Source of the DNA: Mesorhizobium sp. LHD-90
GTDB lineage: Bacteria > Pseudomonadota > Alphaproteobacteria > Rhizobiales > Rhizobiaceae
Assembly: GCF_030929505.1 (NCBI RefSeq)
Contig: NZ_JAVFVV010000036.1
Span: 1 to 32,048, forward strand
Direction: 5' to 3'
DNA: 32,048 nucleotides
Notes under the pieces: model-generated
What the model saw: only the letters and a program-made list of their open reading frames with translations
The model's database searches: none
What the model was told of the DNA's origin: nothing
In this document: positions 30,787 to 32,048 of the stretch, in pieces
How the letters are laid out: every line of letters begins with the position of its first letter
How positions within the stretch are numbered: the stretch's first letter is position 1
Translations under genes and position numbers: made by a program

Positions 30787-31877
30787 GCATTCAGGCGGAG
30801 CCCATTTCCGGCCTGGTGGGGCGCCGCTTCGAGCGCCGCGAGATCCTGCTCTGGTCGGCGGCCGCCATCGTTGCGCTGGCGGCGCATGTGGGAACCGGTT
30901 GGCAAGCCTACCGATGGGCCGCTTCCGCGCCGCCGCCGGCGGCGGAAGCCGCGCCAGCCATCATGATCGACCTGGCGCCGATGAGCGTGGCCGCGGAGGC
31001 TGTGCCGCTCGACATGCCCGACACGGTCGACAGCCCCCAGACCGAGGCGAGCGAGGAGCCCGTCGAGATCGCGGAAGCCGTGCCGGTCACCGACACGAAG
31101 GCGGAGCAGGTCGAGGAATTCGACGAGGTCGACCCCTTGCGGCTGACCCCGGTCGAAGAGATTTCGCCGGATGTGACGAAACCAGTCGAGCCGGAACCCG
31201 TCGAGCAAGCGCAGCCGGCGGAAGCCGCTCCCGAGCCGCCGACCGAGACCTCCGAGGTCGTGCCGGAGACGGTCGAACCTACGACGGAACCGACCACCAC
31301 GGAGGCCGAGGAGGTGATCCCCGACATCGTCGAGGCCCCGCTGCCCGAGGTCGCGTTCGCCGTGCCCGAGCCGCGCCCGGTCGAAGCGGAGGCGGAGCCG
31401 GCCCCGGCCAAGCGCAAGCCGGCCGAGGATCCGAAACCGGCGAAGGCGAAGCCGATCGAGAAAGCCAAGCCCGTCGAGAAGCCGAAGGAGGCCGCCAAGG
31501 CGCCGCCGAAGAAGCAGCCGTCGCCCAAGGCAAGTGTCGCCCGGACCAAGTCGGGACAGAACGCGCCGAGATCGGCAACCGCGGCGGGCAATCAGGGTAT
31601 GAAGGGTTCCTCCATGTCGCCGGCGACTTGGGAAGCCAAGGTCAACGCGCATATGGCACGCGGCAAACGCTCCTTAAGGGCGCGGGGAAAGGGCACCGTA
31701 AAAGTCCGCTTCTCCATCGGTTCTGGCGGTGAGATTTTGACGGCATCGGTGGCGCGTTCTTCTGGAAACGCGGCATTCGACCAGAGCGCGGTAGATATGG
31801 TCCGCCGACGTTCGCCTATACCCGCGCCGCCCCCAGGCGCGAACAGAACCCTCACGATACCGATTGCGTCGCAATAG
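30783..31877 (+). CDS. tonB: TonB energy-transducing protein
   Basis: This 364-residue protein has a short cytosolic N-terminus, a single span (LLWSAAAIVALAAHVGTGW), a long periplasmic Pro/Glu/Lys-rich spacer of about 210 residues that changes from acidic (E/P/V-rich) to basic (KPAEDPKPAKAKPIEKAKPV), and a C-terminal TonB domain at about 285-364 (GKGTVKVRFSIGSGGEIL, then FDQSAVDMVRRRSPIPAPP). It couples the ExbBD motor to outer-membrane receptors for siderophores, heme or cobalamin. No receptor gene is in the window. The ATG overlaps the exbD stop. It ends about 50 bp before the right-hand IS. Confidence 0.94.
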   Translation: MSIQAEPISGLVGRRFERREILLWSAAAIVALAAHVGTGWQAYRWAASAPPPAAEAAPAIMIDLAPMSVAAEAVPLDMPDTVDSPQTEASEEPVEIAEAVPVTDTKAEQVEEFDEVDPLRLTPVEEISPDVTKPVEPEPVEQAQPAEAAPEPPTETSEVVPETVEPTTEPTTTEAEEVIPDIVEAPLPEVAFAVPEPRPVEAEAEPAPAKRKPAEDPKPAKAKPIEKAKPVEKPKEAAKAPPKKQPSPKASVARTKSGQNAPRSATAAGNQGMKGSSMSPATWEAKVNAHMARGKRSLRARGKGTVKVRFSIGSGGEILTASVARSSGNAAFDQSAVDMVRRRSPIPAPPPGANRTLTIPIASQ

Positions 31878-31930
31878 CGAGGTTCTCCAAGCGTCGAGGA
31901 TCGCCGCCAAGGCTGATGCGGGTGCCTAAG

Positions 31931-32048
31931 TGTGGGCTTTCAGAAGGTTGTCCATTCGGACCTGACCGAGGAGACTGGAGTTACCACGCTTCAGATTCGT
32001 CGGAGGGTCCGAATGAACATTCATAAGAATGCCCGTCTCACGCCGCTG
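31931..32048 (+). mobile_element. IS481-like insertion sequence, 5' end cut by window edge
   Basis: A transposase start at 32013 is preceded by about 80 bp of noncoding DNA beginning TGTGGGCTTTCAG at 31931, a plausible left terminal repeat with a TGT end. The exact boundary cannot be confirmed without the other end. The element lies about 50 bp after tonB and does not interrupt it. Confidence 0.6.
32013..32048 (+). CDS. IS481-family transposase, N-terminal fragment cut by window edge
   Basis: The first 12 codons read MNIHKNARLTPL, the characteristic opening of IS481-family transposases (helix-turn-helix followed by a DDE integrase core). CGGAGGG at 32001-32007 is a good ribosome-binding site. 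The remainder lies outside the window. Confidence 0.8.
   Translation, partial: MNIHKNARLTPL

Overview
The window looks like chromosomal or genomic-island DNA of an alphaproteobacterium, most likely a Hyphomicrobiales/Phyllobacteriaceae (Mesorhizobium-like) soil bacterium. This is inferred from high GC content, the gene families present (AfuABC-like and SsuABC-like importers, an SbmA/BacA-type ABC exporter, exbB-exbD-tonB, single-domain response regulators, a response-regulator/cyclase fusion) and IS types common in rhizobia. No rRNA gene, intact tRNA gene or CRISPR array was seen. Both edges are cut insertion sequences: an IS3-family end at 1-119 and an IS481-like end from about 31931.

Region 1 (about 250-6140): a periplasmic binding protein, a fused two-domain permease and an ATPase form a minus-strand AfuABC/FbpABC-like importer operon. 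It sits beside two cytosolic phosphatase-family genes, an inositol-monophosphatase-family enzyme (plus strand) and a histidine-phosphatase-family protein (minus strand). The set suggests uptake of a phosphorylated organic compound (or ferric iron) followed by dephosphorylation.

Region 2 (6819-16347) is the most unusual part. Five tandem paralogous genes encode Tat-exported NMT1/SsuA-like binding proteins, the fifth with a frameshift, and a 13-codon stub of a sixth copy lies between the fourth and fifth. No ABC permease or ATPase follows. Instead, a tightly coupled run of genes (overlapping or 12 bp apart) encodes a Sco1/SenC protein, a membrane GAF histidine kinase, a CheY-like receiver and a receiver-class III nucleotide cyclase. 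All five binding proteins keep the same five cysteines, including a Cys-Cys pair. I read it as a candidate periplasmic sensing pathway in which solute binding, and perhaps thiol or metal chemistry handled by Sco, controls phosphorelay and cyclic-nucleotide output.

Region 3 (16348-21800): an 825-bp gene-poor stretch holding a tRNA 3'-end-like fragment and a degenerate repeat, then a YceI-OmpA fusion gene followed by a secreted caspase-like protease gene with a C-terminal CXXCH motif, and a convergent RTX (calcium-binding repeat) secreted protein gene.

Region 4 (22460-26637): an AMP-forming acyl-CoA-synthetase-like gene coupled to an SsuB/SsuC-type ATPase and permease, with the cognate-type binding protein convergent on the opposite strand. 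This is probably import and CoA activation of an unidentified organic acid.

Region 5 (26702-31877): a possible small ORF overlapping an SbmA/BacA-like ABC transporter gene, then exbB-exbD-tonB, the energizing complex for TonB-dependent outer-membrane uptake, with a TGA-N9-TCA (RirA IRO-box-like) sequence in front of exbB.
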